Of a DNA stretch of 52,111 nucleotides, positions 14,302-23,430 are shown piece by piece. Numbering within the stretch: the first letter of the stretch is position 1; each line of letters begins with the position of its first letter. Made by a program: the position numbers and the translations under genes. The stretch comes from Bacilli bacterium (GTDB lineage: Bacteria; Bacillota_I; Bacilli_A; RF39; UBA660), in contig JAFQID010000036.1 of the NCBI GenBank assembly GCA_017397685.1, positions 1-52,111 of the forward strand, written 5' to 3'. The notes under the pieces were generated by a model. The model was not told where the DNA came from, made no database searches, and was given only the letters and a program-made list of their open reading frames with translations.

Positions 14302-16371
14302 ATGTTAAATGATAAACAAAAAGAGGCTGTTAATTTTAAAGATGGAGCTGCGCTTGTGCTTGCTGGGGCTGGGTGTGGTAAAACTAAGGTTTTAACTGAG
14401 AGGATTGTTAAGTTAATTGATGAGGGGGTTAATCCATATAATATACTTGCGATTACATTTACTAATAAAGCTGCGAAAGAGATGAGGGAGAGAGTTAGAA
14501 ATAAAATAGGAGATGTATGTGATAATATATTTATTGGAACATTTCATTCTTTTGGTGTTAAGATAATTAGAGAAAATTATAATATGCTTGGATTTACTAA
14601 AAATATTAATATTCTTGATAGGGAAGATATGAAGGTATTAATTAAAAGAATACTTAAAGATTTAGGTTATAATCCAGCTGATTATGAAATTGGGTATATT
14701 ATATCTAAAATTAGTTTTGCTAAAAATGAGGGTCTTAGTCCTGATGCTTTTGGTAAGTTATTTTTAAATGATGTAGATATAGTGGTTGCTAAGGTTTATG
14801 AAAGATATTTAAAAGTTCTTAGGGAAAATAATTCTGTTGATTTTGATGATTTGTTAATTATGCCAGTAGATTTATTTAAAAAGAATAAGGATGTACTTGA
14901 AAAGTATAGTGAGAGGTATAAATATATTTTGGTTGATGAGTATCAAGATACTAATAAGGTTCAATATGATTTATGTAATTTAATAGCGAGTAAGTATAAA
15001 AATATATTTGTTGTAGGTGATATAGATCAATCTATATATGCTTGGAGAAATGCTGATTATAGAAATGTTCTTTATTTTGAAAGAGATTATAAGGATGTTA
15101 GTGTTATTTTACTTGAAGAGAATTATAGAAGTACTAATACTATTTTAAAAGCTGCGAATAGTGTTATTAAAAATAATTCTCAGAGAAAAGAAAAAAACTT
15201 ATGGTCTAGTTTTAGTGATGGAGATAAAATAGAGTATGTTAGATGTGATAATGAGAAGGAAGAGGCGAGTTTTGTAGCTAATAAGATTAAAGAGTTTGTA
15301 GAACTTGGATATAGGTATGATGATTTTGCGATTCTTTATAGGACTAATGCTCAAAGTAGAAGTGTTGAAGAGGGACTTTTAAAAGCTAATATTCCATATA
15401 AGGTTATTGGAAGTTATTACTTTTATAATCGTAAAGAAATTAAGGATTTAATTGCTTATTTAAATTTAATTTATAATAAGAACGATAGTGTTAGTCTTGA
15501 GAGGGTTATTAATACTCCTAAAAGAGGTATAGGACAAAAAAGTGTTGATGCGATTAGGGAAAAAGCTAAAATAGAAAATATTAGTATGTTTGATGCGATT
15601 GATAGTGGTAAGGAACTAGAGTGGAAGAACATGATTTATGATTTAATTGAATATTCAAAGAATAGTTCTCTTTCTGATTTGATTGGTTATGTTCTTGATA
15701 AGACTGGTTTAAAGTTTGAATATGAAAAAGATAATAGTGCTGAGAGTCAAATTAAACTTGAGAATTTGGAAGAGTTTAGAAGTGTTGCATTAGAGGTTGA
15801 ATCTCAAGGTATATATACTTTAGAAGAGTTTTTGGAAAATATTATGCTTGTTAGTGATAAGAGTGAGTATAAGGAAGATGATAATGCGGTTAGTGCGATG
15901 ACTCTTCATTCTGCGAAAGGTCTTGAGTTTAGAGTTGTATTTTTAGTTGGTATGGAAGAAGGTATTTTCCCGCATATTAGAAGTTTTGAAAGTAGTGATG
16001 AACTTGAAGAAGAGAGAAGACTTTGTTATGTTGGTATAACTAGGGCAAAAGAAAAGTTATTCATTTTAAATGCTAAGGTTAGAATGCTATTTGGAAGAAG
16101 TGAGACACATGTTGCGAGTAGGTTTATTAGAGAAATAGATAGTGAATTAATAAATGAAAATACTATAAAGAAGGAAAGAGAAGTAGTTAATATTGTTAGT
16201 AATATGTATAATGAAACAAGTGAGATTAAGGCTGGAGATTTGGTGAGTCATGCTAAGTTTGGAGATGGTATTGTTATAAAGGTAAGTGGCGGACTTGCTG
16301 ATATTGCATTTAAACATGGAGTTGGTGTTAAAACTCTCGCGGCTAATCATAAATCTATCGTTAAAAGATAA
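14302..16371 (+). CDS. pcrA: PcrA/UvrD-type 3'-5' DNA helicase
   Basis: A 689-residue SF1A helicase with all motifs in order: Q motif LNDKQKEAV, Walker A GAGCGKTK (the usual GSGKT serine is Cys), Ia ITFTNKAAKEMRER, II ILVDEYQDTNKVQ (about 210-222), III VGDIDQSIYAWRNAD, IV LEENYRSTNTIL, V MTLHSAKGLEF, VI YVGITRAKEKLF. The C-terminus (GDLVSHAKFGDGIVIKV) is the Tudor-like domain that binds RNA polymerase in PcrA. Length is slightly short of the usual 720-740. It works in repair, replication and transcription conflicts. It sits outside the mobile element, divergent from the split transporter gene, and is best read as the housekeeping gene. Confidence 0.93.
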   Translation: MLNDKQKEAVNFKDGAALVLAGAGCGKTKVLTERIVKLIDEGVNPYNILAITFTNKAAKEMRERVRNKIGDVCDNIFIGTFHSFGVKIIRENYNMLGFTKNINILDREDMKVLIKRILKDLGYNPADYEIGYIISKISFAKNEGLSPDAFGKLFLNDVDIVVAKVYERYLKVLRENNSVDFDDLLIMPVDLFKKNKDVLEKYSERYKYILVDEYQDTNKVQYDLCNLIASKYKNIFVVGDIDQSIYAWRNADYRNVLYFERDYKDVSVILLEENYRSTNTILKAANSVIKNNSQRKEKNLWSSFSDGDKIEYVRCDNEKEEASFVANKIKEFVELGYRYDDFAILYRTNAQSRSVEEGLLKANIPYKVIGSYYFYNRKEIKDLIAYLNLIYNKNDSVSLERVINTPKRGIGQKSVDAIREKAKIENISMFDAIDSGKELEWKNMIYDLIEYSKNSSLSDLIGYVLDKTGLKFEYEKDNSAESQIKLENLEEFRSVALEVESQGIYTLEEFLENIMLVSDKSEYKEDDNAVSAMTLHSAKGLEFRVVFLVGMEEGIFPHIRSFESSDELEEERRLCYVGITRAKEKLFILNAKVRMLFGRSETHVASRFIREIDSELINENTIKKEREVVNIVSNMYNETSEIKAGDLVSHAKFGDGIVIKVSGGLADIAFKHGVGVKTLAANHKSIVKR

Positions 16372-16387
16372 ATTGAAATGTTAGGAA

Positions 16388-16428
16388 AAGCAAAGTTTAT
16401 GAATTAAACGTAAAACTTTTGTTTTTTT
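16388..16428 (+). terminator. Weak hairpin terminator after pcrA
   Basis: An AAAGCAAAGTTT-like arm faces AAACTTTTGTTTTTTT with one mismatched region and an AT-rich loop, followed by T's. The pairing is imperfect, so this is a moderate call. Confidence 0.4.
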
Positions 16429-16491
16429 GATGCATAATGTTGTTAATTTCTTGATTTTGTCTTATTTTTGTTATTATAAAATTAAATTATA

Positions 16492-16500
16492 TGGTATAAT
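16492..16500 (+). promoter_or_regulatory. Extended -10 promoter of the polysaccharide operon
   Basis: TGGTATAAT (16492-16500) is an extended -10 (TGN-TATAAT), which can work without a good -35. It lies 15 bases before the LCP start codon, which follows an AGAGG ribosome site. Confidence 0.5.
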
Positions 16501-16515
16501 GATTTAGAGGTTTTT

Positions 16516-17952
16516 ATGAAAAAGAATGTTAAAAATAAAAAAGTTAAGAATATTATATATAAAGTAATTGCTAGTATTTCAACGTTACTCGTTATTTTGT
16601 TTTGTTTTTTAATTTATAAACTTAATATGTTACCATTTAAATATTTGATTATTTTATATGGTTTCTTTTTTGTTATTTGTTCTTTGTTTAATTTCTTTGT
16701 TTTTAATAATAAGGTTAAAAGTAAAATTAAGTTAGTTGTTATTATATTATTTTTAATAATTGATTTGATTTTAGGAATTGGTTCTAAGTATCTTGATGAT
16801 ACGATTGATTTTGTGGGAACTTTTGGAGAAAATCAGGAACAAAGTGAAGGATACTATGTTAAAGTATTAGATAAATCTTCTAGTGAAGGTATAAATGATT
16901 TATCTGGTAAAGTTATTGGTGTTTATAGTAGTGCTAATAATATGAATGCAAGTAGTAAGCTTAGTGAAGTTATTTCTTATGAAATTAAGGAATACGAAGA
17001 TATTGAAATTATGTTTATTGAACTTATGAGTGAAAGTATTGATGCTGTTTTAGTTAATGATTCAATTCTTTCTTTGCTTGAAGGTGAACTTGAACATATT
17101 GATGTTAGTTTAAAAGATGTATATAATTTTTCTATAGTTATAAAGGAAGTTGATATTGTAAAAACAGTTGATGTTTCTACTAAAAAGTTTAATATATATG
17201 TTGCTGGTGGGGATTCTTATGGTTCTATAAAAAAGGTTACAAATACTGATGTTAATATGGTTATATCAGTTGATCCTGTTAATCATAAGTTACTTTTAAC
17301 TTCTATTCCTAGAGATTATTATGTTAATTTTCCTGGACAAGGAGAAAATGCATATGATAAATTAACTCATGCTGGATATTATGGAATTAATGAATCAGTT
17401 CTTACTGTTGAGAAACTTTTGGATATTGATATAAATTATTATATTAAAGTTAATTTTTCAACTGTTGAGGGTGTGATAGATGCGATAGGTGGCGTGGATG
17501 TTAAAGTTGATAAGGCTTTTACTGCTAGTGATGGTACTTATTCCTATAAAAAAGGTGTTCAACATATGAATGGTAAGAAAGCTTTAAGATTTGCTAGAGA
17601 GAGAAAAGCTTTTACTTCAGGTGATATTGAAAGGGTAAAGAATCAACAAAAAGTTCTTAGTGCGATAATAGATAAGGTTACTTCTTCTACCGCATTAATT
17701 ACTAGTTATAGTAAAATACTTGATAGTGTGAGTAAGAACTTTGCAACCAATATGAAATCTGAGGATATTAGTAAACTAGTAAAGATGCAACTTAATGATA
17801 TGAGAGGATGGAGTATAACAAGTCAAAATTTGGTAGGAACTGATTTGTATACTGGAACATATACTTTTCCTAAATCAAAGTTATATGTTATGAAACCAAA
17901 GGAAGATTCAGTAGAGAAAGTTAGAGAAAAAATAGATAAGTTTTTCGAGTAA
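16516..17952 (+). CDS. LytR-CpsA-Psr (LCP) family polymer ligase
   Basis: A 478-residue protein. Three to four N-terminal helices (about 13-95) are followed by an outside region resembling half of a periplasmic-binding fold (LSGKVIGVYSSANNMNASSK). The LCP domain begins at about residue 230: MVISVDPVNHKLLLTSIPRDYYV with the conserved Arg, DKLTHAGYYG, VEKLLDIDINYYIKVNFSTV, IDAIGGVDV and LRFARERKAFTSGDIERVKNQQ with the conserved Arg pairs. LCP enzymes transfer undecaprenyl-linked wall polymers onto peptidoglycan. As first gene of a polysaccharide operon it probably attaches that polymer. A second LCP protein lies at 43824-45851. Confidence 0.9.
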   Translation: MKKNVKNKKVKNIIYKVIASISTLLVILFCFLIYKLNMLPFKYLIILYGFFFVICSLFNFFVFNNKVKSKIKLVVIILFLIIDLILGIGSKYLDDTIDFVGTFGENQEQSEGYYVKVLDKSSSEGINDLSGKVIGVYSSANNMNASSKLSEVISYEIKEYEDIEIMFIELMSESIDAVLVNDSILSLLEGELEHIDVSLKDVYNFSIVIKEVDIVKTVDVSTKKFNIYVAGGDSYGSIKKVTNTDVNMVISVDPVNHKLLLTSIPRDYYVNFPGQGENAYDKLTHAGYYGINESVLTVEKLLDIDINYYIKVNFSTVEGVIDAIGGVDVKVDKAFTASDGTYSYKKGVQHMNGKKALRFARERKAFTSGDIERVKNQQKVLSAIIDKVTSSTALITSYSKILDSVSKNFATNMKSEDISKLVKMQLNDMRGWSITSQNLVGTDLYTGTYTFPKSKLYVMKPKEDSVEKVREKIDKFFE

Positions 17953-17967
17953 GGAAGGTAGTTTATA

Positions 17968-18717
17968 ATGGATTTAATTAGTATTGTTGTTCCAGTTTAC
18001 AATTGTGAGAAATATCTTAAAGACACTATAGGTTCTGTTATATTACAAACTTATGGTAATTGGGAACTTATTTTAGTTAATGATTGTTCTAAAGATAAAA
18101 GTTTGAAAGTTTTAAAAGATTTTTCAAAAAAAGATAAAAGAATAAGATACATTAATTTAAATAGAAATCAAGGAGTTTCTAATGCTAGAAATGTTGGTGT
18201 TAAGGAAGCAAAGGGTAAATATTTATGTTTTTTAGATGGTGATGATGTTTGGGTACAAAACAAATTGGAAATTCAACTTGATTTTATGAAGGAAAAAGGA
18301 TGTGCATTCAGTTTTGGTGGATATGAGTATGCTAATGCTGAATGTATACCAACTGGTAAAAAAGTTTATGTTCCTAAAACAGTAACTTATAAACAAGCTT
18401 TGAAAAATACTATAATATCTACTGACACTGTTATGTTTGATATGTCTAAAATTGATAAATCATTAATTTTCATGCCTAATGTTAAGTGCGAGGATACTGC
18501 AACTTGGTGGAAGATTTTAAAATCAGGATATACTGCTTATGGGATGAATGAAATTTTGGCTTATTATAGAAGAATGAGAAATACATTATCTTCTAATAAG
18601 TTTAAGTCTGCAAAAAATATGTGGCTTTTATATAGGAAATATGCTGAATTAAATATTTTTGCAAGTTTTTATAATTTTTGTTTTTATGCTTATAATGCTA
18701 TTAAAAAAAGAATTTAA
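17968..18717 (+). CDS. Family 2 glycosyltransferase
   Basis: A 249-residue GT-A glycosyltransferase. The N-terminal nucleotide-binding pattern ISIVVPVYNCEKYLKDTIGS, LVNDCSKDKSLKVL, GVSNARNVGVKEAKGKYLCF and FLDGDDVW (the DxD-type metal motif) are plain. No membrane helix is evident, so it probably works at the inner face of the membrane, adding one sugar to the lipid-linked repeat unit. It starts behind GGAAGG, 15 bases after the LCP gene. The sugar cannot be told. Confidence 0.9.
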   Translation: MDLISIVVPVYNCEKYLKDTIGSVILQTYGNWELILVNDCSKDKSLKVLKDFSKKDKRIRYINLNRNQGVSNARNVGVKEAKGKYLCFLDGDDVWVQNKLEIQLDFMKEKGCAFSFGGYEYANAECIPTGKKVYVPKTVTYKQALKNTIISTDTVMFDMSKIDKSLIFMPNVKCEDTATWWKILKSGYTAYGMNEILAYYRRMRNTLSSNKFKSAKNMWLLYRKYAELNIFASFYNFCFYAYNAIKKRI

Positions 18718-18731
18718 TTAGGAGTGAAATA

Positions 18732-19694
18732 ATGAAAAATGATAATATTTTAGTATCGGTTGTTGTTCCTGTATATAATTCATTTAAATATATGTCAATG
18801 CTTTTAAGTAGTTTTGAAAATCAAACTAACGTGAATTTTGAAGTTGTTTTTATAGATGATTGTTCAAGAGATGATTCTTATACTAAATTAAAAAGTGAAT
18901 TAAAAAAATATAAATTTAAATGTAAATTATTGAAAAATGATGTTAATAAGGGTCCTGGTGTTTCTAGGAATATTGCTATTGATAATTGTAGTGGTAAATA
19001 TATTACTTTTGTTGATAGTGATGATTATGTGTCTGAAAATTTTATTGATGAGATTATTTCAGTTATTAATAGTTATGATGTAGATTCTATTATTTTTGAT
19101 TATAATTGGGTTGTTGAAGAAAAAATAGTTTGTAGAAAATCTATTTTAGGAAATTATCAAGGTGAAATAACATCAAATAATGCTGTTGCTTTATCTAATG
19201 TAATGTGTTGGAGCAAGGTATTTAAAAAAGATTTAATAAATAATAATAATATTAAATTTCCACCATTGATGAGGAGTGAAGATGTTGCTTTTTCAAAAGT
19301 ATGTTTATTTAAAAGTAATAATATTTATTATATAAATAAACCATTATATTATCATTTAAATAATGCAACTTCTATAATGAACAACAGGAGTACTATTGAT
19401 ATAACATGTGCTATAAAGGCTTTTGATTATATAGAAAAAAATACTGAAAAATGCGATGCGATTGAAATGGTTTTTATTAGAGAATGCTTATATATTACAG
19501 TACAGATGATGTTAATAAAGAAAACAAAAACTTCTGAAATTAGAAAGTTTATAGATGAATGTAATAAAAAATATATTGGTTGGTCAAAAAATCCTTATAT
19601 TAAATATCAACCATTATATTTGAGATTTTTGTTAAAATGTATTAGATTTAAGTTGATTTTTTTATTAAAGTTAGCTTTTATGTTTAAAAAATAG
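18732..19694 (+). CDS. Family 2 glycosyltransferase
   Basis: A 320-residue GT-A enzyme. VSVVVPVYNSFKYMSMLLSS, VVFIDDCSRDDSYTKL, GPGVSRNIAIDNCSGKYI and FVDSDDYV give the fold and the DxD-type motif. The second half (MCWSKVFKKDLI, RSEDVAFSKVC) is the acceptor region usual in capsule GT2 enzymes. The C-terminus is hydrophobic and basic (about 295-320), which suggests membrane association. It is tightly spaced in the operon, behind TAGGAGTG. Confidence 0.9.
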   Translation: MKNDNILVSVVVPVYNSFKYMSMLLSSFENQTNVNFEVVFIDDCSRDDSYTKLKSELKKYKFKCKLLKNDVNKGPGVSRNIAIDNCSGKYITFVDSDDYVSENFIDEIISVINSYDVDSIIFDYNWVVEEKIVCRKSILGNYQGEITSNNAVALSNVMCWSKVFKKDLINNNNIKFPPLMRSEDVAFSKVCLFKSNNIYYINKPLYYHLNNATSIMNNRSTIDITCAIKAFDYIEKNTEKCDAIEMVFIRECLYITVQMMLIKKTKTSEIRKFIDECNKKYIGWSKNPYIKYQPLYLRFLLKCIRFKLIFLLKLAFMFKK

Positions 19695-19705
19695 AGAGGA
19701 TTATT

Positions 19706-21919
19706 ATGAAAAAGAGTTTTATTAAAATTAAGTTACCTTTAATTATTTATTTGTTTTTTTTGATGTTTTTACCTCCGATAATTAAAGATATTAATGTTTT
19801 ATTGATATTATATATAGTTTCGTTTTTAATAATTTTAATTAAGTATAGATCTAGATTGAAGGATTTTTTTTCAAGCAAAGTTATAAGAAAATCATTTTTT
19901 ATATTTTTTATTTATATAATATGGTGTATTTTAGTTATTGTGTTTAATGCATTTTTTTATAAAGAGTTTTTTATGTATAGTTATTTAATTAATTTTTATT
20001 CTATTTTTTTAGTAGTTCCTTGTATTTTTACCTGTGTTATGTTTGTTATATTTTATTGTGATGAAAACAAAATAGAGTTTAATGAGTTAATTAAGTATAT
20101 TATTATTGCAGGATTAATACAGTCTTTTATAGCTATTTCTGCTTTATTATTTCCTGAAGTGAAAACGTTGTTGATTAAAATTATGTATTATACTACTGGA
20201 GATAATCTTTATTTGCATCAATATAATACTGAAAGAAGATTTTTTGGCTTTGCTAATAATATGCTTGATTCGTTTGGGTTTGGTACGGGAGTATTAGCAG
20301 TTTTACCTTTATTTTATAGTGTGAATAATAGTAAAAAATGGCTCTTGACTGTTCCATTTTTAGTTGCTGTTCCTTTATTAAATTCGAGAACAGGATTAGT
20401 TATTTTTGCTTTAGGATTTTTTATATGGTTAATTTATATATTAAGGCAAAAGAAATTTAAAAATTATTTTTCTATTTTAATAAGTATAGTTATTTTGACA
20501 ATATTATTGGTACTTTTAGTAAAAGTCTTTAATTTTCAAACTATAAATTGGATAATTCGTGATTCTTTGTCATTTTTTACTAATTCTTTTGGCACGGCTG
20601 ATATTTTATTTGGAAAAGGTTTTTGGGTTTTACCAGAGAAAATATTTAATATTATTGTTGGTAAAGGTTACATAATTGCTAGTTATGGTGGAATGAAAGA
20701 TGTTATTGGTCTTAGTTCGGATGTAGGATATATAAATGAAATTTGGAAATCTGGGTTGATAGGTCTTGGTTTATTATTTATTTTATTGTCTTATTTGAGC
20801 ATTAAATTATATAAAAATTGTAATAAGTATTTTAAATATTTTGTAATTTTTCTTTTCTTTTCTATTTTAGTTGCTAATATTAAGTTTTCAGTATTATCTT
20901 GTAATTTAGGTTTAACTATATTTTTAATTTTATTTGTTTATGCATTTAATAATAAAAAGCAAATTAGTGATGAGGAGGAACTAATTAGTGTTATCATTCC
21001 TATTTATAAAGTTGAAAAATATTTGGACAGGTGTTTGAATAGTGTTGTAAAACAAACTTATAAAAATATACAAATTATTTTAGTTAATGATGGTTCTCCT
21101 GATAATAGTGAAGAAATTTGTTTGAAATATTCGAAAAAAGATAAAAGAATTAAATATGTTAAACAAGAAAATGCTGGATTAAGTGCTGCGAGAAATAGGG
21201 GAGTTAAAGAGTCTAACGGTGAATATTATATTTTTATTGATAGTGATGATTATGTTAATATTCATTTTGTTGAAGAATTGTATAATACTTTAAAAAGTAA
21301 TGATGCTGATATTGCCGTTTGTGATTATAAATATGTTTATGATACTGAAGATGATGTTAATATTAAAGTTCTTGAAAAAAGATATGTAAGTGTTTTTGAG
21401 AATAATAATAAGTTTTATAAATTATATGGTAATAATTCTATTCAAGCTACTGTGGCTTGGAATAAGATATATAAAAAATACATATTTGAGAAAATAGAGT
21501 ATCCAGTAGGTAAACTTCATGAAGATGAAGCAATTATTTGTAAGGTTTTTGATTTAGCTAAGAAGGTTGCTTATACTGATTGTGAATATTATTATTATTT
21601 TCAAAGAAGTGATAGTATTATGGGAAGTTATAATTTTAGACGTTGTGATATTTTATATGGTTTAAATGAGAAACTAATGTTTTTTAAGAAGAACAAAATG
21701 AAAAGATTATATTATTATGCATTATATGATTATTTTTATCAATTGTTGTATCAATATACTATGATAAAATTAAATTATGTTGATAAAAAATCAAAGTTAA
21801 AGGAAATTATTAAAGAAATTGATAAATATAAGTATGAAGTTTTCTTTAATCTATATATTGATCCGATAAAAAGAGTTAAGATTTTTATAAAGTTTTTTAT
21901 GGTTAGAAGGGATTTTTAA
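19706..21919 (+). CDS. Fusion of Wzy-like O-antigen polymerase and family 2 glycosyltransferase
   Basis: A 737-residue protein in two parts. Residues 1 to about 415 form about 11-12 membrane helices with long outer loops, including TERRFFGFANNMLDSFGFG, VPLLNSRTGLVIFALGF and SSDVGYINEIWKSGLIGLG, as in Wzy/O-antigen ligase-like proteins. Residues from about 425 are a complete GT-A domain: ELISVIIPIYKVEKYLDRCL, LVNDGSPDNSEEICL, AGLSAARNRGVKESNG and FIDSDDYV. One uninterrupted frame joins them. The sequence shows no stop or start signal at the joint. Polymerase and transferase could be coupled at the membrane; alternatively the GT assembles the same repeat unit. Confidence 0.85.
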   Translation: MKKSFIKIKLPLIIYLFFLMFLPPIIKDINVLLILYIVSFLIILIKYRSRLKDFFSSKVIRKSFFIFFIYIIWCILVIVFNAFFYKEFFMYSYLINFYSIFLVVPCIFTCVMFVIFYCDENKIEFNELIKYIIIAGLIQSFIAISALLFPEVKTLLIKIMYYTTGDNLYLHQYNTERRFFGFANNMLDSFGFGTGVLAVLPLFYSVNNSKKWLLTVPFLVAVPLLNSRTGLVIFALGFFIWLIYILRQKKFKNYFSILISIVILTILLVLLVKVFNFQTINWIIRDSLSFFTNSFGTADILFGKGFWVLPEKIFNIIVGKGYIIASYGGMKDVIGLSSDVGYINEIWKSGLIGLGLLFILLSYLSIKLYKNCNKYFKYFVIFLFFSILVANIKFSVLSCNLGLTIFLILFVYAFNNKKQISDEEELISVIIPIYKVEKYLDRCLNSVVKQTYKNIQIILVNDGSPDNSEEICLKYSKKDKRIKYVKQENAGLSAARNRGVKESNGEYYIFIDSDDYVNIHFVEELYNTLKSNDADIAVCDYKYVYDTEDDVNIKVLEKRYVSVFENNNKFYKLYGNNSIQATVAWNKIYKKYIFEKIEYPVGKLHEDEAIICKVFDLAKKVAYTDCEYYYYFQRSDSIMGSYNFRRCDILYGLNEKLMFFKKNKMKRLYYYALYDYFYQLLYQYTMIKLNYVDKKSKLKEIIKEIDKYKYEVFFNLYIDPIKRVKIFIKFFMVRRDF

Positions 21920-23430
21920 TGAAAAACAATAAAATGTTGATTGTAAATTTTGTGGCAACTATGATTGCTTTCTTAGTAAATGCTTTAATTAATTTTTTTC
22001 TTAGTTCTTATATAGTTAATTCTGTTGGTGAAGAAGCCTATGGTTTTGTACAATTAGCAAATACTTTTATTACTTATTTTACTGTTATTACTATTGCAAT
22101 TAATTCAATGTCTAGTAGATTTATATCTATTGAGTATTATAAAAAGAAATTTGATAGTGCTAAAGAATATTATTCGTCAACTTTTTGGGCTAATATTGCT
22201 ATTGTTATTATTTCTATTCCAATGATTTTCTTTTTCGTTTATAATATAGAAAAATATGTAGATATTTCGCCTGATTTGATAAAAGATGTAAAACTACTTT
22301 TTCTATTTTTATCAGCCAATTTATATTTAGGGTTATTAACTACAAATTTAACTGTTTCATATTATATAAAAAATAAGTTGTATATATCATCTTTCTTAAA
22401 TATGTTAAATTATGTAATTAAAGCTATTATATTATATTTTATGTATGTTAATTTTTCTCCTTATGTGGCTTTTGTTGGAGTTGCAACTTTTATTGCGATG
22501 GTTATAATTCAAATATTTAATTTATATTTTAAGAAGAAACTTATTCCTGAAATTAAAATTGGTAAGTTTAATTTTGAAAAAGTTAAAGTTTTAGTTTCAT
22601 CAGGTTTTTGGAATTCTATTACTCGATTAGGTAATATTTTATCAGAGGGATTAGATTTATTTATTGCTAATATATTTTTAAACTCTAATGTAATGGGTGT
22701 GCTTGCTATTATAAAAATTATTCCTAACACTATATCAAGTGTACTTAGTAGTTTGGTTACTATCTTTATGCCAAACATGACTGAGGTTTATGCTAAAGGA
22801 AGTAATGAAGATTTTACTTATATCGTTAAAAAATCAATGAAATTTATTGGTGTGCTTTTTAATATTCCTATAATCTGTGTTATAGTTCTTGGAGGTGTTT
22901 TGTTTAATTTATGGTTTCCAACTCTAGATGCGAATTTGTTATATATTTTATCTATATTAGCGATTACACCTTGGATAGTTGTTGGTCCTCTTTCTGTTAT
23001 GCATAATGTTTTTACAGTAATTAATAAAATAAAAGTTAATTCTATTGTTATTTGTTTAGGGGGCATTGTTAATGTTATAATAGTATATATATTATTAAAA
23101 TTAACAAATCTTGGAATTTTTGCTATAGTAGGGGTGAGTTCTTTAATTAGTGTTATTAGAAATATTTTATATACACTACCTTATAGTTCTAAATATATGG
23201 GGGTAAAATGTAGTTATTTCTTACCAGAAATATTAAAATCTTTACTTTCTGTTATAATTAATATTGTTATAGGTTTTGTAATTAGAGAAGTATTTAATCC
23301 AGTTTCGTGGATTAGTTTAATATTAACTGGTATAACTATTTGTGTAATAAGTTTTATTATAAATGTTATGATTTTTTATAATAAAGATGAAATAAAAAGA
23401 TTCATAAAAGGAGATGTTGTTAATGGATAA
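21919..23430 (+). CDS. Wzx-like polysaccharide flippase (MOP superfamily)
   Basis: A 503-residue membrane protein with about 14 helices. The N-terminus ALINFFLSSYIVNSVGEEAYGFVQLANTF and the repeated MOP layout (FWNSITRLGNILSEGLDLF near the middle, GPLSVMHNVFTVINKIKVN later) match oligosaccharide flippases. It would move the lipid-linked repeat unit outward for polymerisation by the preceding protein. Its ATG shares an A with the TAA of the polymerase gene, so translation is coupled. Confidence 0.88.
   Translation: MKNNKMLIVNFVATMIAFLVNALINFFLSSYIVNSVGEEAYGFVQLANTFITYFTVITIAINSMSSRFISIEYYKKKFDSAKEYYSSTFWANIAIVIISIPMIFFFVYNIEKYVDISPDLIKDVKLLFLFLSANLYLGLLTTNLTVSYYIKNKLYISSFLNMLNYVIKAIILYFMYVNFSPYVAFVGVATFIAMVIIQIFNLYFKKKLIPEIKIGKFNFEKVKVLVSSGFWNSITRLGNILSEGLDLFIANIFLNSNVMGVLAIIKIIPNTISSVLSSLVTIFMPNMTEVYAKGSNEDFTYIVKKSMKFIGVLFNIPIICVIVLGGVLFNLWFPTLDANLLYILSILAITPWIVVGPLSVMHNVFTVINKIKVNSIVICLGGIVNVIIVYILLKLTNLGIFAIVGVSSLISVIRNILYTLPYSSKYMGVKCSYFLPEILKSLLSVIINIVIGFVIREVFNPVSWISLILTGITICVISFIINVMIFYNKDEIKRFIKGDVVNG

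Noticed and set aside
7561..16371. OLD nuclease and the nearby UvrD-like helicase as a Gabija (GajA-GajB) system
   Set aside because: The helicase is a full-length PcrA with the Tudor-like C-terminus, about 5 kb away, outside the element boundary and beyond the split host gene. The OLD gene is paired with a different protein.
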